A program made the position numbers and the translations under genes. Below are positions 49,528 to 59,034 of a stretch of DNA of 64,000 bases, piece by piece. Each line of letters starts with the position of its first letter. Position 1 is the stretch's first letter. The notes under the pieces are model-generated. The model was not told the origin of the DNA. It worked only from the letters and a program-made list of their open reading frames with translations, and did no database searches. This stretch comes from Deltaproteobacteria bacterium (GTDB lineage Bacteria; Desulfobacterota; Desulfobaccia; Desulfobaccales; 0-14-0-80-60-11), in contig QZIZ01000019.1 in the NCBI GenBank assembly GCA_003599195.1, positions 1 through 64,000 on the forward strand, given 5' to 3'.

Positions 49528-50664
49528 ATGAAAAGTTACTATGGCGATAAAACCGTCTTGATTACCGGATCAGCCGGCACCGTGGGCACGGAAATCGTCC
49601 GCCAGTTGGTGGCGCTCGCACCCAAGGAACTCCGGATTCTGGATAATAATGAATCCGCTTTGTTTTTTCAGGGCAATGAATACCGGCATGCCGGCCGGGT
49701 GATCCCTTACCTGGGCGACGTCAGGGACGACCAGAAACTGGCCAACGTCACCAGGGGAGTGGACATTATCTTTCATCTGGCCGCGTTTAAGCACGTGGGT
49801 TTCGCAGAATACAATCCCTTCGAGGCGGTGCAAACCAATATTCTCGGAGTGAAACATGTGGCTCAGGCCGCCCAGATCAATCACGTCTCCCGGGTGATCT
49901 TCGCCAGTTCCGATAAGGCCGTCAACCCCACCAACGTCATGGGCACCTCCAAACTCATGGGGGAGCGCATCTTCACTGCAGCCAACATTTTTCACAACAA
50001 CGGCAGCCAGATATTCTCCAGCGTCCGCTTCGGCAACGTCCTGGGCTCCCGGGGTTCGGTGGTTCCCATTTTTGCCAAACAGATCCTGTCCGGCGCCACG
50101 GTGACCGTCACCGACGCCCGCATGACCAGGTTCGTGATGACCGTGCAGGAGGCCGCCAACCTGCTGCTGGAAGCGCCTTTCATCGCTTGCGGGGGTGAGG
50201 TTTTGGTCACCAAGATGTTGGCCATGCGCATCATCGATCTGGCCCACGCCATGATCGAACTGCTGACCGCCAGAACCGGCATGGACCCGGGGTCCATTCC
50301 CATCAAATTCGTGGGCGCCATGCCCGGCGAGAAGCTCTATGAGGAATTGATGACCGAGGAGGAAGTGGGCCGCACCAAGGAACTCCCCACGATGTTCGCC
50401 ATCCTCCCGGCTCTGCGGGGTTATTACCAAAAGATTGAATATAACTATCAAAATTTGCTGCCGGAGGTGGAAAACCGGCGCCCCTACATCTCCAACCTGG
50501 AGATTCCCATGACCATTGAGGAGATCAAGGCCTACCTGGAAGACTACGGTATTCTGGATGAATTCCTGCCGCCGGGAAAGCCTTATGATCTGCTGTATCC
50601 CGCTCCCGACCTGGACCTGGAAACGGCAACGCAGAAATCTCCGCGGCCGGTCAAACTGCAATGA
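49528..50664 (+). CDS. NDP-sugar 4,6-dehydratase, FlaA1/CapD type (copy 1)
   Basis: Short-chain dehydrogenase acting on a nucleotide sugar (UDP-GlcNAc-type) to make a 4-keto-6-deoxy intermediate for the polymer. The 378-residue protein has VLITGSAGTVGTEIVRQL, LDNNES, HLAAFKHVGFAEYNPFEAVQTN, the active-site SSDKAVNPTNVMGTSKLMGE in which Met takes the place of the SDR Tyr as in FlaA1, and RFGNVLGSRGSVVPIF. It lacks the membrane part of long CapD proteins. The start at 49528 follows GGGGAGA. A close paralogue is at 57243. Confidence 0.9.
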   Translation: MKSYYGDKTVLITGSAGTVGTEIVRQLVALAPKELRILDNNESALFFQGNEYRHAGRVIPYLGDVRDDQKLANVTRGVDIIFHLAAFKHVGFAEYNPFEAVQTNILGVKHVAQAAQINHVSRVIFASSDKAVNPTNVMGTSKLMGERIFTAANIFHNNGSQIFSSVRFGNVLGSRGSVVPIFAKQILSGATVTVTDARMTRFVMTVQEAANLLLEAPFIACGGEVLVTKMLAMRIIDLAHAMIELLTARTGMDPGSIPIKFVGAMPGEKLYEELMTEEEVGRTKELPTMFAILPALRGYYQKIEYNYQNLLPEVENRRPYISNLEIPMTIEEIKAYLEDYGILDEFLPPGKPYDLLYPAPDLDLETATQKSPRPVKLQ

Positions 50665-50940
50665 GGATGCTTCTCTGGGATTGAGCCGAAGGCGCACCCG
50701 GGGGTCTTCCCCACCCGGGGGCGGACATATGGGGCCTTGCCGGCAAATTCATCTGTCTACCGCGGCGTAAGCAAAGCGCAGATCTTTCCCATTCAAAATT
50801 TTCTACAAAATTCCCTTAGTTATCCCCAGCAGAGAGCAACAACCGGAAGCCCAGGCAAAGGGAACACTATCCCTTTTGTTTAGCGGGCTCGTCCCTGGAG
50901 GATTAATTGCGGATATATACAACGATTTTTCCATACATTA
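50665..50940. other. Non-coding gap before the peroxidase gene
   Basis: Nothing recognisable except a direct repeat of CACCCGGGGG near 50696-50720. The small ORF ending at 50770 is a shadow of the dehydratase gene. Confidence 0.4.
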
Positions 50941-50960
50941 AATAGGTAATTATGCCTATT
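50941..50960. promoter_or_regulatory. TAGGYA-type dyad: AATAGGTA-N4-TGCCTATT
   Basis: Lies 151 bases before the peroxidase start. It has the same 8-4-8 geometry as the site at 30638. A TATACT element (50987-50992) without a good -35 follows 26 bases later, so an activator site is possible. Confidence 0.5.
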
Positions 50961-51111
50961 GATTATAGGCCAGCTAAAAATCAAACTATACTTAGGCTTT
51001 TTGGCAACACCTATATTTTGTCGAAGGGGCCGGACCAGCGCAAGTTCATAAAATATTGACCTTCAAACTTCGATAATGCCCCTGGAGAACAACAAAAAGG
51101 AGGAGCGGAAT

Positions 51112-53172
51112 ATGAAACGATTTCATCGACAAGGAAAAATCATCCTTGCCGCGGTCCTGGGGCTGGCCTTGCTCCCCGGACCGGTCTGGGGACAATCCCT
51201 GAAAACCGTCCAGGTGCCGGAACCCCCCACCCTTTCCAGTTTTGTGAGAGATAAAGCCGCGGCCATTCAGTTGGGGAAGGCCCTCTTCTGGGATATGCAG
51301 GTGGGCAGCGACGGGGTCACGGCCTGCGCCAGTTGCCATTTCCACGCCGGGGCTGACAGCCGCACCCGGGCCCAACTCAACCCGGACACCCTGGGAGGGG
51401 ATGCCACTTTCCAGGCCGGGGGGCGCAACACCAATTTGGGCCGGAGCAAATTCCCCTTTGTCAAGTTTGTCAATCCCGACGATCCCAGTGCCGGGGTCCT
51501 TAGGGATTGGAACGACGTGGTTTCCTCCCAGGGGGTGCGCCTCACCCTGTTCACGGATATCGTGCCCGGCAACGCCGTGGATGCCGGGGTCTCCCAGCGG
51601 GATCCGGTTTTCCGGTTCCAGCGGCGGGTGGAGCCCCGCAATACTCCCACCATGATCAATGCGGTCTTTAACTTCGCCAATTTTTGGGACGGCCGGGCCA
51701 ATAACGTCTTCAACGGCGCCAATCCCTTCGGGGCCATGGATACGGACGCGGCCGGAAATCCCAATAAAAGGATCGTGAAAAATGTCGCCGGAGTCCTGAC
51801 CCCGGTGCTCATCCGCATCCGCAACGCCAGCCTGGCTTCCCAGGCCACGGGTCCGCCTCTGAGCGACTTCGAGATGTCCTGGAGGGGCCGCACCTGGCCC
51901 AAGGTTGGCAAGAAGATGCTCAGCCTGGCCCCCTTGGCCCAGCAGGTGGTGCATCCCCAGGACAGCGTCCTGGGCCTGCTCGCCAACTCCACCCTGGTCA
52001 ACGGCGTGCCCTCCAATGTTCCCGGGATCAACACCACCTATGAGGCTCTGATCAAGAAAGCCTTTTTCGGTTCGTATTGGGGCAATACCACCCAAATAGT
52101 GACTTTTAACGCCGAGGGGCTGCCCACGGTCCTGCCCCACCCCGGCAGGCCCTTGACCACTGACGAATACACGCAGATGGAGGCCAACTTCAGCCTTTTC
52201 TTCGGTCTGGCCGTGCAGCTCTACGAGGCGACCTTGATCGCGGACGACACCCCCTTCGACCGGTTCCAGGATGGTTTTCCCAATTCCCTTACCCCCGAGC
52301 AGGTGTTCGGCATGCAGATTTTCGATTTTGCCCAATGCTCGGTGTGCCATGCAGGCGCAGAAATGACTGCCGCGTCCGTGGCCAATCTTCTCCTGAACCC
52401 AAATCCCCCGCCTCCGGGGCAGATCAATGTGCCCGACCCCACCAAAAATCCCCTGAACGCCATCGAACAGATGCCGTTCACGGTGGGGGAAGGCCTTTAT
52501 GACGTGGATTTCGTCCATATCAGCGTGGTGCGCCAGTCCAACGACCCGGGCCGGGGGGGGACCGCGCCCTTTATCAACCCCCGCACCGCGGCCGAATATC
52601 CCCTTTCCTGGTCGGTTCTGGGCCAGTTGAAAAGGGACGGGCTGCTGCCGCCCTCGGTGGCCGCGTTTACCCCCAACCTGCCGGTGGGCTTCCAGGCGAA
52701 TTTCACCCGGCCTTTCCCGGACCGGGCGGTCAATAGCGGGGCCATGAAAGTCCCCCAACTGCGCAACATTGACCTGACCGGCCCCTATTTCCACAACGGT
52801 GGAGCCGCCACCCTGATGCAGGTGGTGGACTTTTATACCCGGGGCGGGAACTTTCGCTTCGGGAATTTTCCCGACATAACTGAAGCAATGGACGGCGACG
52901 TTCCTGCTGAGGTTGCCCCAGTCGGCTTTTTGATCGGCAATACCGCCGCTCAAAGGGCCCTGGTGGCCTTCCTCCAGGCCCTCACCGACCCCCGGGTCAA
53001 AGAAGAGCAAGCTCCCTTTGATCATCCTCAACTCTTCGTGCCCCAGGGCATCGATCCCGTCACCAGAATCGAAGTTATTAACGAGATTCCGCCGGTGGGC
53101 GCGGGCGGCCGCATACCTGCCGGATTGCTGCCCCTGCAGCCCTTCCTGAACGTGAACCAATTCTCGCCGTAA
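51112..53172 (+). CDS. Di-haem cytochrome c peroxidase / MauG-like exported protein
   Basis: The 686-residue protein has a signal peptide (ending GPVWGQS) and two haem c sites, CASCH near residue 72 and CSVCH near residue 409, placing it in the CcpA/MauG superfamily. At 686 residues it is about twice the usual length. Other recognisable parts are LGKALFWDMQVGSDG at the start and MKVPQLRNIDLTGPYFHNGGAATLMQVVDFYTRGG, which is typical of the family. AAGGAGGAGCGG precedes the ATG. It could reduce peroxide or oxidise a protein or polymer outside the cell. It is flanked by EPS genes and followed by a terminator. Confidence 0.88.
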   Translation: MKRFHRQGKIILAAVLGLALLPGPVWGQSLKTVQVPEPPTLSSFVRDKAAAIQLGKALFWDMQVGSDGVTACASCHFHAGADSRTRAQLNPDTLGGDATFQAGGRNTNLGRSKFPFVKFVNPDDPSAGVLRDWNDVVSSQGVRLTLFTDIVPGNAVDAGVSQRDPVFRFQRRVEPRNTPTMINAVFNFANFWDGRANNVFNGANPFGAMDTDAAGNPNKRIVKNVAGVLTPVLIRIRNASLASQATGPPLSDFEMSWRGRTWPKVGKKMLSLAPLAQQVVHPQDSVLGLLANSTLVNGVPSNVPGINTTYEALIKKAFFGSYWGNTTQIVTFNAEGLPTVLPHPGRPLTTDEYTQMEANFSLFFGLAVQLYEATLIADDTPFDRFQDGFPNSLTPEQVFGMQIFDFAQCSVCHAGAEMTAASVANLLLNPNPPPPGQINVPDPTKNPLNAIEQMPFTVGEGLYDVDFVHISVVRQSNDPGRGGTAPFINPRTAAEYPLSWSVLGQLKRDGLLPPSVAAFTPNLPVGFQANFTRPFPDRAVNSGAMKVPQLRNIDLTGPYFHNGGAATLMQVVDFYTRGGNFRFGNFPDITEAMDGDVPAEVAPVGFLIGNTAAQRALVAFLQALTDPRVKEEQAPFDHPQLFVPQGIDPVTRIEVINEIPPVGAGGRIPAGLLPLQPFLNVNQFSP

Positions 53173-53200
53173 AGGACGGAGCAGCACCACCTGAAGGACA

Positions 53201-53238
53201 AAACGGCCGGGTAATACCCGGCCGTTTCTTTTTCTTTT
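53201..53238 (+). terminator. Rho-independent terminator after the di-haem peroxidase gene
   Basis: AAACGGCCGGG and CCCGGCCGTTT form an 11-bp perfect stem around TAATA, followed by CTTTTTCTTTT. It lies 28 bases after the stop codon. Confidence 0.92.
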
Positions 53239-53397
53239 ACCAAGGGGACGATTCGGGGAGAGCCCGGCCCATCCGCACCCCACGGACTGGAGCCGGTAGC
53301 GGCGGCCCGTAGCAATAATTACCTAGATAAATCTTATTGTAATAGTATTATTTACTAGAGTAGATTATCAAAAGTTAGATACCCTTACCGGCCTTTA

Positions 53398-53456
53398 TGC
53401 CTATACAAAAATAGGTACAGGGAGCTACTTGACATTTTTTTCTGTGTAAGTATAAT
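53398..53456 (+). promoter_or_regulatory. wza promoter with upstream TAGGYA dyad
   Basis: TTGACA (53429-53434) and TATAAT (53451-53456), 16 bases apart, form a strong sigma-70 promoter about 180 bases before wza, leaving a long untranslated leader. TGCCTAT-N6-ATAGGTA (53398-53417) ends 11 bases before the -35, a suitable place for an activator. The rest of the 53239-53641 gap is AT-rich with no gene; another TACCTAG box is near 53320. Confidence 0.7.
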
Positions 53457-53641
53457 TTATTTCAACAATATTTGCCTCTAACGGCAGATAATTTTGACAT
53501 ATTCATTAAATCTTAATGACAAATTTTTGAGAGAACTTAACATTAAGAAATAAACAACTTCAGACTCCCCAAAGTCTTATCAAAAAGGAACAGGGGAATT
53601 CGTCTGTCCCTCCCAAAATATTGGCGGATGAGGATTTGCCG

Positions 53642-54697
53642 ATGAATTCAGGAAAATTTTGGATGCTGCTTCTAATTATCTGTTTGGGGCTGGTGGGCTG
53701 CGGCGGCCCTGGAGCTCACCAGATGGCGCCCCAGCAGATCGCGGCCCAGGTGGACTCCAAGAGCAAGCAAAGCCAGCAGCTTCAGGAGCAGTTGTTGAAA
53801 CAGATGGCCATGACCGCTGCGATCAGGGATTATCGAGACTATAAAGTGGGCTCGGAGGACATGTTGGCAATCACTTGCCTGGGCACGGATAAGCTGAATA
53901 CCGAGGCCCGGGTCAATGGCCAGGGCGAGATCAGCCTGATGCTGGTGGGGCCGGTCAAGGTGGAGGGCTTAACCGCCACTGAGATCGAGAAGAAGCTGGC
54001 CCAGCTCTATCAGGAAGGGGATTACCTGCGAAATCCGCAAATAACGGTGGCCGTCAAGGAATTCCGCCATCAGAAAGTGGCCGTCACCGGCGCGGTCAAC
54101 AAACCGGATACTTACACCCTCATCGGCCCCCGCACCCTGCTGGAGGTGCTGGGGATGGCCGGCGGACTCACGAATAATGCCGGCGAGGTGGCCCATGTGG
54201 TCCGCCCCTACAAAGGCAAGGAGACCTCCAAAGAGGGTATGACCCGGCAGTCTTTCACCCCGGGCACGGAGACCATCATGGTGGATCTGAACCGGGCTTT
54301 GATCAAGGGAGACCCGGGGGTAAATATTGCCATCCGTAGCGGGGATGTGGTCCATGTCCCCTTTGCCCATCTCGCCTATGTCCTGGGTGCGGTTGCCAGA
54401 CCCGGGGAGGTCCCCATCAAGAATAATATGACGGTGACCAAGGCCGTGGCCCAGGCCGGGGGCCAGCACATCATCCTCAGCTCCAACAACGCCTCCATTT
54501 TACGGATGGATGAGAACGGCCAACGCCAGACCATTCCGGTAAACCTTGCCTCCATCACTAAGGGCACTGAACCGGACATCCCCTTGAAGGAAAATGACAT
54601 CGTCTTCGTCCAAGAGAGCGGGGCGCGGCGGTTCTTCTTTGATTTCAAATTCTTTATGCCCGGCAATGTCGGCATGGGCATCCCGGGCCTGATCTAG
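53642..54697 (+). CDS. wza: Polysaccharide export outer membrane lipoprotein (Wza family)
   Basis: Forms the outer-membrane pore for polymer export. The 351-residue protein has a lipoprotein signal with lipobox LVGC (near residue 20), the Poly_export domain DYKVGSEDMLAITCLGTDKLNTEARVNGQGEISLMLVGPVKVEGLT, and SLBB repeats (VAVTGAVNKPDTYTLIGPRTLLEVLGMAGG and AYVLGAVARPGEVPIKNNMTVTKAVAQAGG). Start at 53642 rather than the TTG at 53621. Confidence 0.93.
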   Translation: MNSGKFWMLLLIICLGLVGCGGPGAHQMAPQQIAAQVDSKSKQSQQLQEQLLKQMAMTAAIRDYRDYKVGSEDMLAITCLGTDKLNTEARVNGQGEISLMLVGPVKVEGLTATEIEKKLAQLYQEGDYLRNPQITVAVKEFRHQKVAVTGAVNKPDTYTLIGPRTLLEVLGMAGGLTNNAGEVAHVVRPYKGKETSKEGMTRQSFTPGTETIMVDLNRALIKGDPGVNIAIRSGDVVHVPFAHLAYVLGAVARPGEVPIKNNMTVTKAVAQAGGQHIILSSNNASILRMDENGQRQTIPVNLASITKGTEPDIPLKENDIVFVQESGARRFFFDFKFFMPGNVGMGIPGLI

Positions 54698-54840
54698 GCG
54701 TCAAGCCGACCAAGGTCCTGCGGGCCTACCGCCCCGGGAACCTTGGCGGCGGCGGCGCTAAGATAAGGTTAACGGCCAATAAAAAAGGACTCTGAGATCA
54801 AGGGTCTGAATTTCAGGATCAGTTTTTAAGGATCTATCCT

Positions 54841-57135
54841 ATGCAAAATGAAACCCCGAACTACATGCTTGTACCTTCTTCTCCCTCCATGCCCCCCGCC
54901 CTGGACAGCTATTACAAAGGCGAGACTGAAGAGGTCTCACACCTGCGGGATTACTGGCACATCCTCTTGAAGCGCAAGTGGTGGTTCCTCGGCGTGTTAT
55001 TGGGGACGGTGGGCCTGACCTTGTCGGTCAGCGGTTTGATGTCCCCCATTTATAAGGTCACCACCACCATCCAGATCCTCCAGGATAATCCTTCGGCCTT
55101 GGTGGGCGGACAAAACACCGATCCCCTGGGAGCCTTAACCGGTTCCAGTTCCGTGGATAAATTTTACGAAACCCAGTACAACATCCTCAAAAGCCCCACC
55201 ATTGCCAAGGGCCTCATCGACACCCTGAACCTGAAGGAGCATCCATCTTACAAAAAGGTGGAAAGAGACTATCCCAAGGACTCTCCCGAAGCTATCAAAG
55301 ACAGATATGCCTGGGCCCTGCTGGATAGTCTGAAAGTGGACCCGGTCAAGAACTCGTTTTTAGTGGATGTCTCCTTTAAGTCCACGGACAAGAATATGGC
55401 CTGGAAGATCACGGAGGCCATACCCAAAGAATATTTGAAATTGTCCATGAGCACCCGGGAGCAGTCCTATACCACCCTGCGGGAATGGCTGGATAAGGAG
55501 CTGGTCCGTCTGGGCCAGAAGCTGCAAGACTCCGAACGGACTCTGTACGCTCATGGCCAGAAACAGGACTTTCTGTCCATGGAAGAGCCCGAAGTGAACG
55601 TCGTGGTCAAAAAATATGTGGCGGTGAGCCAGGCATTGACCGCGGCCCAGGCCGACAAGGCCAATAAGGAAGCCCAGTATAAACAGATCAAGGAACAGGG
55701 CGCGGATGCGCCGCTGATCACCAACCATCCCCTGGTTACGGCGTTGCGCCAGTCATTGATCGATCTCGAGGGCCAGGTTTCCGGACAAAGCAAGATCTTC
55801 GGACCTAATTTCCCCGAGCAGGCGTCCATCAGCGCCAGGATGAGGGAAGTGCGCCAGCGTCTCAACCAGGAGGTCAGGCGCCTGGAGGCCAGCATTAAGG
55901 CGGATTATGAAGCCGCTACCAAGTCGGAAGCCTTACTGCAAAAGGAATTCGATCTCCAACGCTCCAAGATGGTGGACCTGCAAAACGATCTGGTCCATCA
56001 TCACGTCTTGAAACGGGACCTGCAGACCAACCAGACCCTTTATGAAGGCCTGCTGGCCCGTATGAAAGAAGCCAGCGTGGCCAGCACCATGGTGGCCAGC
56101 AACGTGTCGGTCATCACCCCGGCTCTTGATCCTTACGAGCCCTGGTTGCCCAAGTATCTGCTATTCACGGTCCTGGCGGTGGTCCTCGGCTCCATGTTCG
56201 GCATGGGAACCTCCTTCTTCGTCGAATACATGGATGACTCCATCAAGACCATGGAAGAAATGGAGAAGATCTGCCATATCTCCTCCCTGGGAGTCATTCC
56301 CATGATGAAGGAAGATTCCTGGAAATTACCCATGGTCGGCCGGGAATCCCGGATGCTTACCGGCCCCGGCGCCGATACCCAGGGGCCGGCGGAGGCTCCT
56401 TCCCCCGTGGAACTCCTGTCTTACAACAATCCCATGTCCATGCTCGGGGAGGCCATCCAGCACATCCGCACTTCGCTGCTGCTCTCAACCTCGGAGGCGC
56501 CGCCCAAGGTCATCGTCATCACCAGCGGCAATCCCGGGGAGGGCAAAACCACGGTCTCCGTGAATCTGGCAGCCGCGTTGGCCGGTCCCGACCGCCGCTG
56601 CGTTATTTTGGACTGCGACCTTAGAAAAGCCAGGGTTCATCAGGTCTTCCGGCAGCCCGTGCAACCCGGCCTCACCAATTACCTTACCGGCGCCTCGGCC
56701 TTGGAAGACGTCCTCCGCACCACCTCGGTGCCCAATCTCTATTTCCTGCCGGCCGGCCCGACGCCGCCCAATCCCAACGAGCTTTTCAGTTCCTCGGCTT
56801 TCACCAACCTCATCAATCACCTCCGGGGCGAATTCGATCACATTATCCTGGATTCGCCTCCCATCATCGGCTTTGCCGACGGGCGGACCATTTCCACCAT
56901 CGCCGATGGAGTGCTGCTGGTGATCAGACACCACTTCACCACCCGGGAAGCCGGGCAACTGGCCATGCAATTGCTGTCCCAGAACAATGCCCGTATCCTG
57001 GGCGGGATCCTGACCATGACCAAAAAAGAGCGCATGGGATATGGCGGCTACTACGGCTACTTCAAGAATTATCACAAATATTATGGCGGTTATAATAAGC
57101 AGGATACTGGGGAGGGAAAGCAGACTCAACATTAA
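54841..57135 (+). CDS. wzc: Wzc-type polysaccharide co-polymerase with tyrosine kinase domain
   Basis: Controls polymer length and export with Wza. The 764-residue protein has a Wzz domain between two membrane helices (about 44-65 and 437-458) with a long periplasmic coiled coil, then a cytosolic BY-kinase: Walker A SGNPGEGKTT (near 560), A' VILDCDLRKARVHQVF, and B HIILDSPPIIGFAD. The C-terminus carries a Tyr cluster (GYGGYYGYFKNYHKYYGGY), the autophosphorylation tail. It follows wza by 143 bases. Confidence 0.94.
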   Translation: MQNETPNYMLVPSSPSMPPALDSYYKGETEEVSHLRDYWHILLKRKWWFLGVLLGTVGLTLSVSGLMSPIYKVTTTIQILQDNPSALVGGQNTDPLGALTGSSSVDKFYETQYNILKSPTIAKGLIDTLNLKEHPSYKKVERDYPKDSPEAIKDRYAWALLDSLKVDPVKNSFLVDVSFKSTDKNMAWKITEAIPKEYLKLSMSTREQSYTTLREWLDKELVRLGQKLQDSERTLYAHGQKQDFLSMEEPEVNVVVKKYVAVSQALTAAQADKANKEAQYKQIKEQGADAPLITNHPLVTALRQSLIDLEGQVSGQSKIFGPNFPEQASISARMREVRQRLNQEVRRLEASIKADYEAATKSEALLQKEFDLQRSKMVDLQNDLVHHHVLKRDLQTNQTLYEGLLARMKEASVASTMVASNVSVITPALDPYEPWLPKYLLFTVLAVVLGSMFGMGTSFFVEYMDDSIKTMEEMEKICHISSLGVIPMMKEDSWKLPMVGRESRMLTGPGADTQGPAEAPSPVELLSYNNPMSMLGEAIQHIRTSLLLSTSEAPPKVIVITSGNPGEGKTTVSVNLAAALAGPDRRCVILDCDLRKARVHQVFRQPVQPGLTNYLTGASALEDVLRTTSVPNLYFLPAGPTPPNPNELFSSSAFTNLINHLRGEFDHIILDSPPIIGFADGRTISTIADGVLLVIRHHFTTREAGQLAMQLLSQNNARILGGILTMTKKERMGYGGYYGYFKNYHKYYGGYNKQDTGEGKQTQH

Positions 57136-57242
57136 GGCGGCGGCAGGAAAGACGCCTGCCAATCTCTACTGAAACCGGAACTTACTCAGGGTGGAGCCAC
57201 AGGGATTGCGGCCTGAGGAATAATGATAAAAGAGAAGAGTCG

Positions 57243-58382
57243 ATGAGTGATTTTTTCCGCGATAAAGTCATCTTGATTACCGGAGCCGCGGGCACCATAG
57301 GGAAGGAAATCGTCCGCCAATTGCTGGCGACGGAAGCCCGGGAAATCCGGTTAATAGATAATAATGAATCGGAATTATTCTACCTGGGAAATAAATACCG
57401 CCATCACGGGCCCGTCACCTTATATCTGGGCGATGTGCGCGACGAAAAGAAACTGCTCAATGTCACCCAAGGGGTGGATCTCATCTTCCATCTGGCCGCG
57501 TTAAAACACGTGGGCCTCTCGGAGTACAATCCTTTCGAAGCGGTGCAAACCAATATCAACGGCGTCAAGCACCTGGTGCAAGCCGCGATGTCCAATAATG
57601 TCCCCCGGGTGATTTACACCAGCTCCGACAAGGCGGTCAATCCCACCAACGTCATGGGCACCTCCAAGCTCATGGGCGAACGCATCATCACCGCCGCCAA
57701 TATCGTCAATTCCAACGGCAGGCAGATCTTTTCCAGTGTCCGCTTCGGAAATGTTTTAGGCTCCAGGGGCTCAGTGGTGCCGATTTTCGCACAGCAGATC
57801 ATCAACGGCAAAAAAATCACCATTACCGACGCCCGCATGACCCGGTTCGTCATGACCATCCAGGAGGCAGCCCAACTGGTCCTGGAGGCCGCCACGCTGG
57901 TCTGCGGGGGGGAGGTCCTGGTTACCAAGATGCCGGTGATGCGCATCGTTGATTTAGCCCGGGCCATGGCCTGCCTGCTGGCTCCTCAAATCGGCCGCGA
58001 TCCCGAGAAGATCACCTGCAAATATGTGGGAGCCACTCCCGGCGAAAAGCTGTATGAAGAGCTGATGACCATAGAGGAAGTGGGCCGCCTGAAAGAGCTG
58101 CCCTCCATGTTTGCCATTCTGCCGGGTCTGGAGGCGTTTTACCACAAGATAAGCTACTCCTATCCGGACGAACTGCCGCAAACGAATAAGCAGCCCTATA
58201 TTTCCTCGTTGCAGACTCCCATGTCCGTGGCGGAAATCAAAGACTACCTGAAGCGCTACGGTATCTTGGACGAATTTCTCCCCCCCGGAGATTCCTGGCA
58301 TCCAGGTTATGGACCCCTGCCGGTGGAACGGGAGCCCGCCCCCCCTGCAGCCAACAACAACTATAAATACCAAAGCGGGTAA
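57243..58382 (+). CDS. NDP-sugar 4,6-dehydratase, FlaA1/CapD type (copy 2)
   Basis: The 379-residue protein is a close paralogue of 49528-50664 along its whole length, with VILITGAAGTIGKEIVRQLL, SSDKAVNPTNVMGTSKLMGE and the same C-terminal YGILDEFLPPG. The tail differs (Pro/Asn-rich). Two copies in one cluster suggest two different nucleotide-sugar substrates or one recent duplication. It is 9 bases upstream of cysC. Confidence 0.9.
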   Translation: MSDFFRDKVILITGAAGTIGKEIVRQLLATEAREIRLIDNNESELFYLGNKYRHHGPVTLYLGDVRDEKKLLNVTQGVDLIFHLAALKHVGLSEYNPFEAVQTNINGVKHLVQAAMSNNVPRVIYTSSDKAVNPTNVMGTSKLMGERIITAANIVNSNGRQIFSSVRFGNVLGSRGSVVPIFAQQIINGKKITITDARMTRFVMTIQEAAQLVLEAATLVCGGEVLVTKMPVMRIVDLARAMACLLAPQIGRDPEKITCKYVGATPGEKLYEELMTIEEVGRLKELPSMFAILPGLEAFYHKISYSYPDELPQTNKQPYISSLQTPMSVAEIKDYLKRYGILDEFLPPGDSWHPGYGPLPVEREPAPPAANNNYKYQSG

Positions 58383-58391
58383 GAGGTTCGT

Positions 58392-59003
58392 ATGAGCTTT
58401 ACCTTATGGTTTACCGGTCTTTCCGCGTCCGGGAAGACCACCCTGTCACGCCGCATCTACTTTGATTTAAAATCCCGGGGCCTCAAAGTGGAGCTTCTGG
58501 ATGGGGACTTGGTGCGGGCGGCCCTCAACCAGGATCTGGGGTTCAGCCGGCGGGACCGGGATATACAGGTGCGCCGCCTCGGCTTTATTTCCCACCTGTT
58601 AAATAAGAATGACGTTATCTCCATCGTGGGGGCGATTTCCCCTTACGCCGGCACCAGGGCCAAAAACCGCCAGCTGATTGAACAATATATCGAGATTTTT
58701 TGCTCCTGCCCCTTGGAGGTGGTCGAGGGCCGGGACCCGAAAGGGTTATATGCCAAGGCGCGTAGAGGGGAAATCTTGCATTTTACCGGAATTTCCGATC
58801 CTTATGAGGCTCCCGAGGCCCCCGAAATTATTGCCCATACCGACCAGGAAAGTGAGGAGGCAAGCACGGCCAAGATCATAAATTTCTTGGAAGAATGCGA
58901 TTATATTCCCCGCAGGGATTGCTGCCCCATTATCGATTACTCCGAGAGCGACGAGCGGCAGTGGCGTCAAAGATTGGCCAACCTGGGGTTTATCAAGAGT
59001 TAG
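58392..59003 (+). CDS. cysC: Adenylylsulfate kinase (APS kinase)
   Basis: Makes PAPS from APS and ATP. The 203-residue protein shows P-loop FTGLSASGKTTLSRRI, VELLDGDLVRAALNQDLGFSRRDRDIQVRRLGF, the catalytic-Ser segment ISPYAGTRAKNR, VVEGRDPKGLYAKARRGEILHFTGISDPYEAPEAPE. In a dissimilatory sulfate-using organism the assimilatory kinase is not needed for growth on sulfate, so its place next to a sulfotransferase argues that it feeds PAPS to polymer sulfation. Confidence 0.95.
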   Translation: MSFTLWFTGLSASGKTTLSRRIYFDLKSRGLKVELLDGDLVRAALNQDLGFSRRDRDIQVRRLGFISHLLNKNDVISIVGAISPYAGTRAKNRQLIEQYIEIFCSCPLEVVEGRDPKGLYAKARRGEILHFTGISDPYEAPEAPEIIAHTDQESEEASTAKIINFLEECDYIPRRDCCPIIDYSESDERQWRQRLANLGFIKS

Positions 59004-59034
59004 CCCGGCGGAAATTCAAAAGGCCTCGAAATTT

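Noticed and set aside
49570-50697. 375-residue minus-strand ORF opposite the first dehydratase gene
   Set aside because: Antisense shadow; the plus-strand gene is a clear SDR family member.
50965-51030. Sigma-54 promoter (TTGGCA) before the peroxidase gene
   Set aside because: The GC element at the -12 position with correct spacing is missing.
51046-53283. 745-residue minus-strand ORF opposite the peroxidase gene
   Set aside because: It is a Gly/His/Gln-rich shadow of a GC-rich coding strand; the plus strand has a signal peptide, a ribosome site and two haem motifs.
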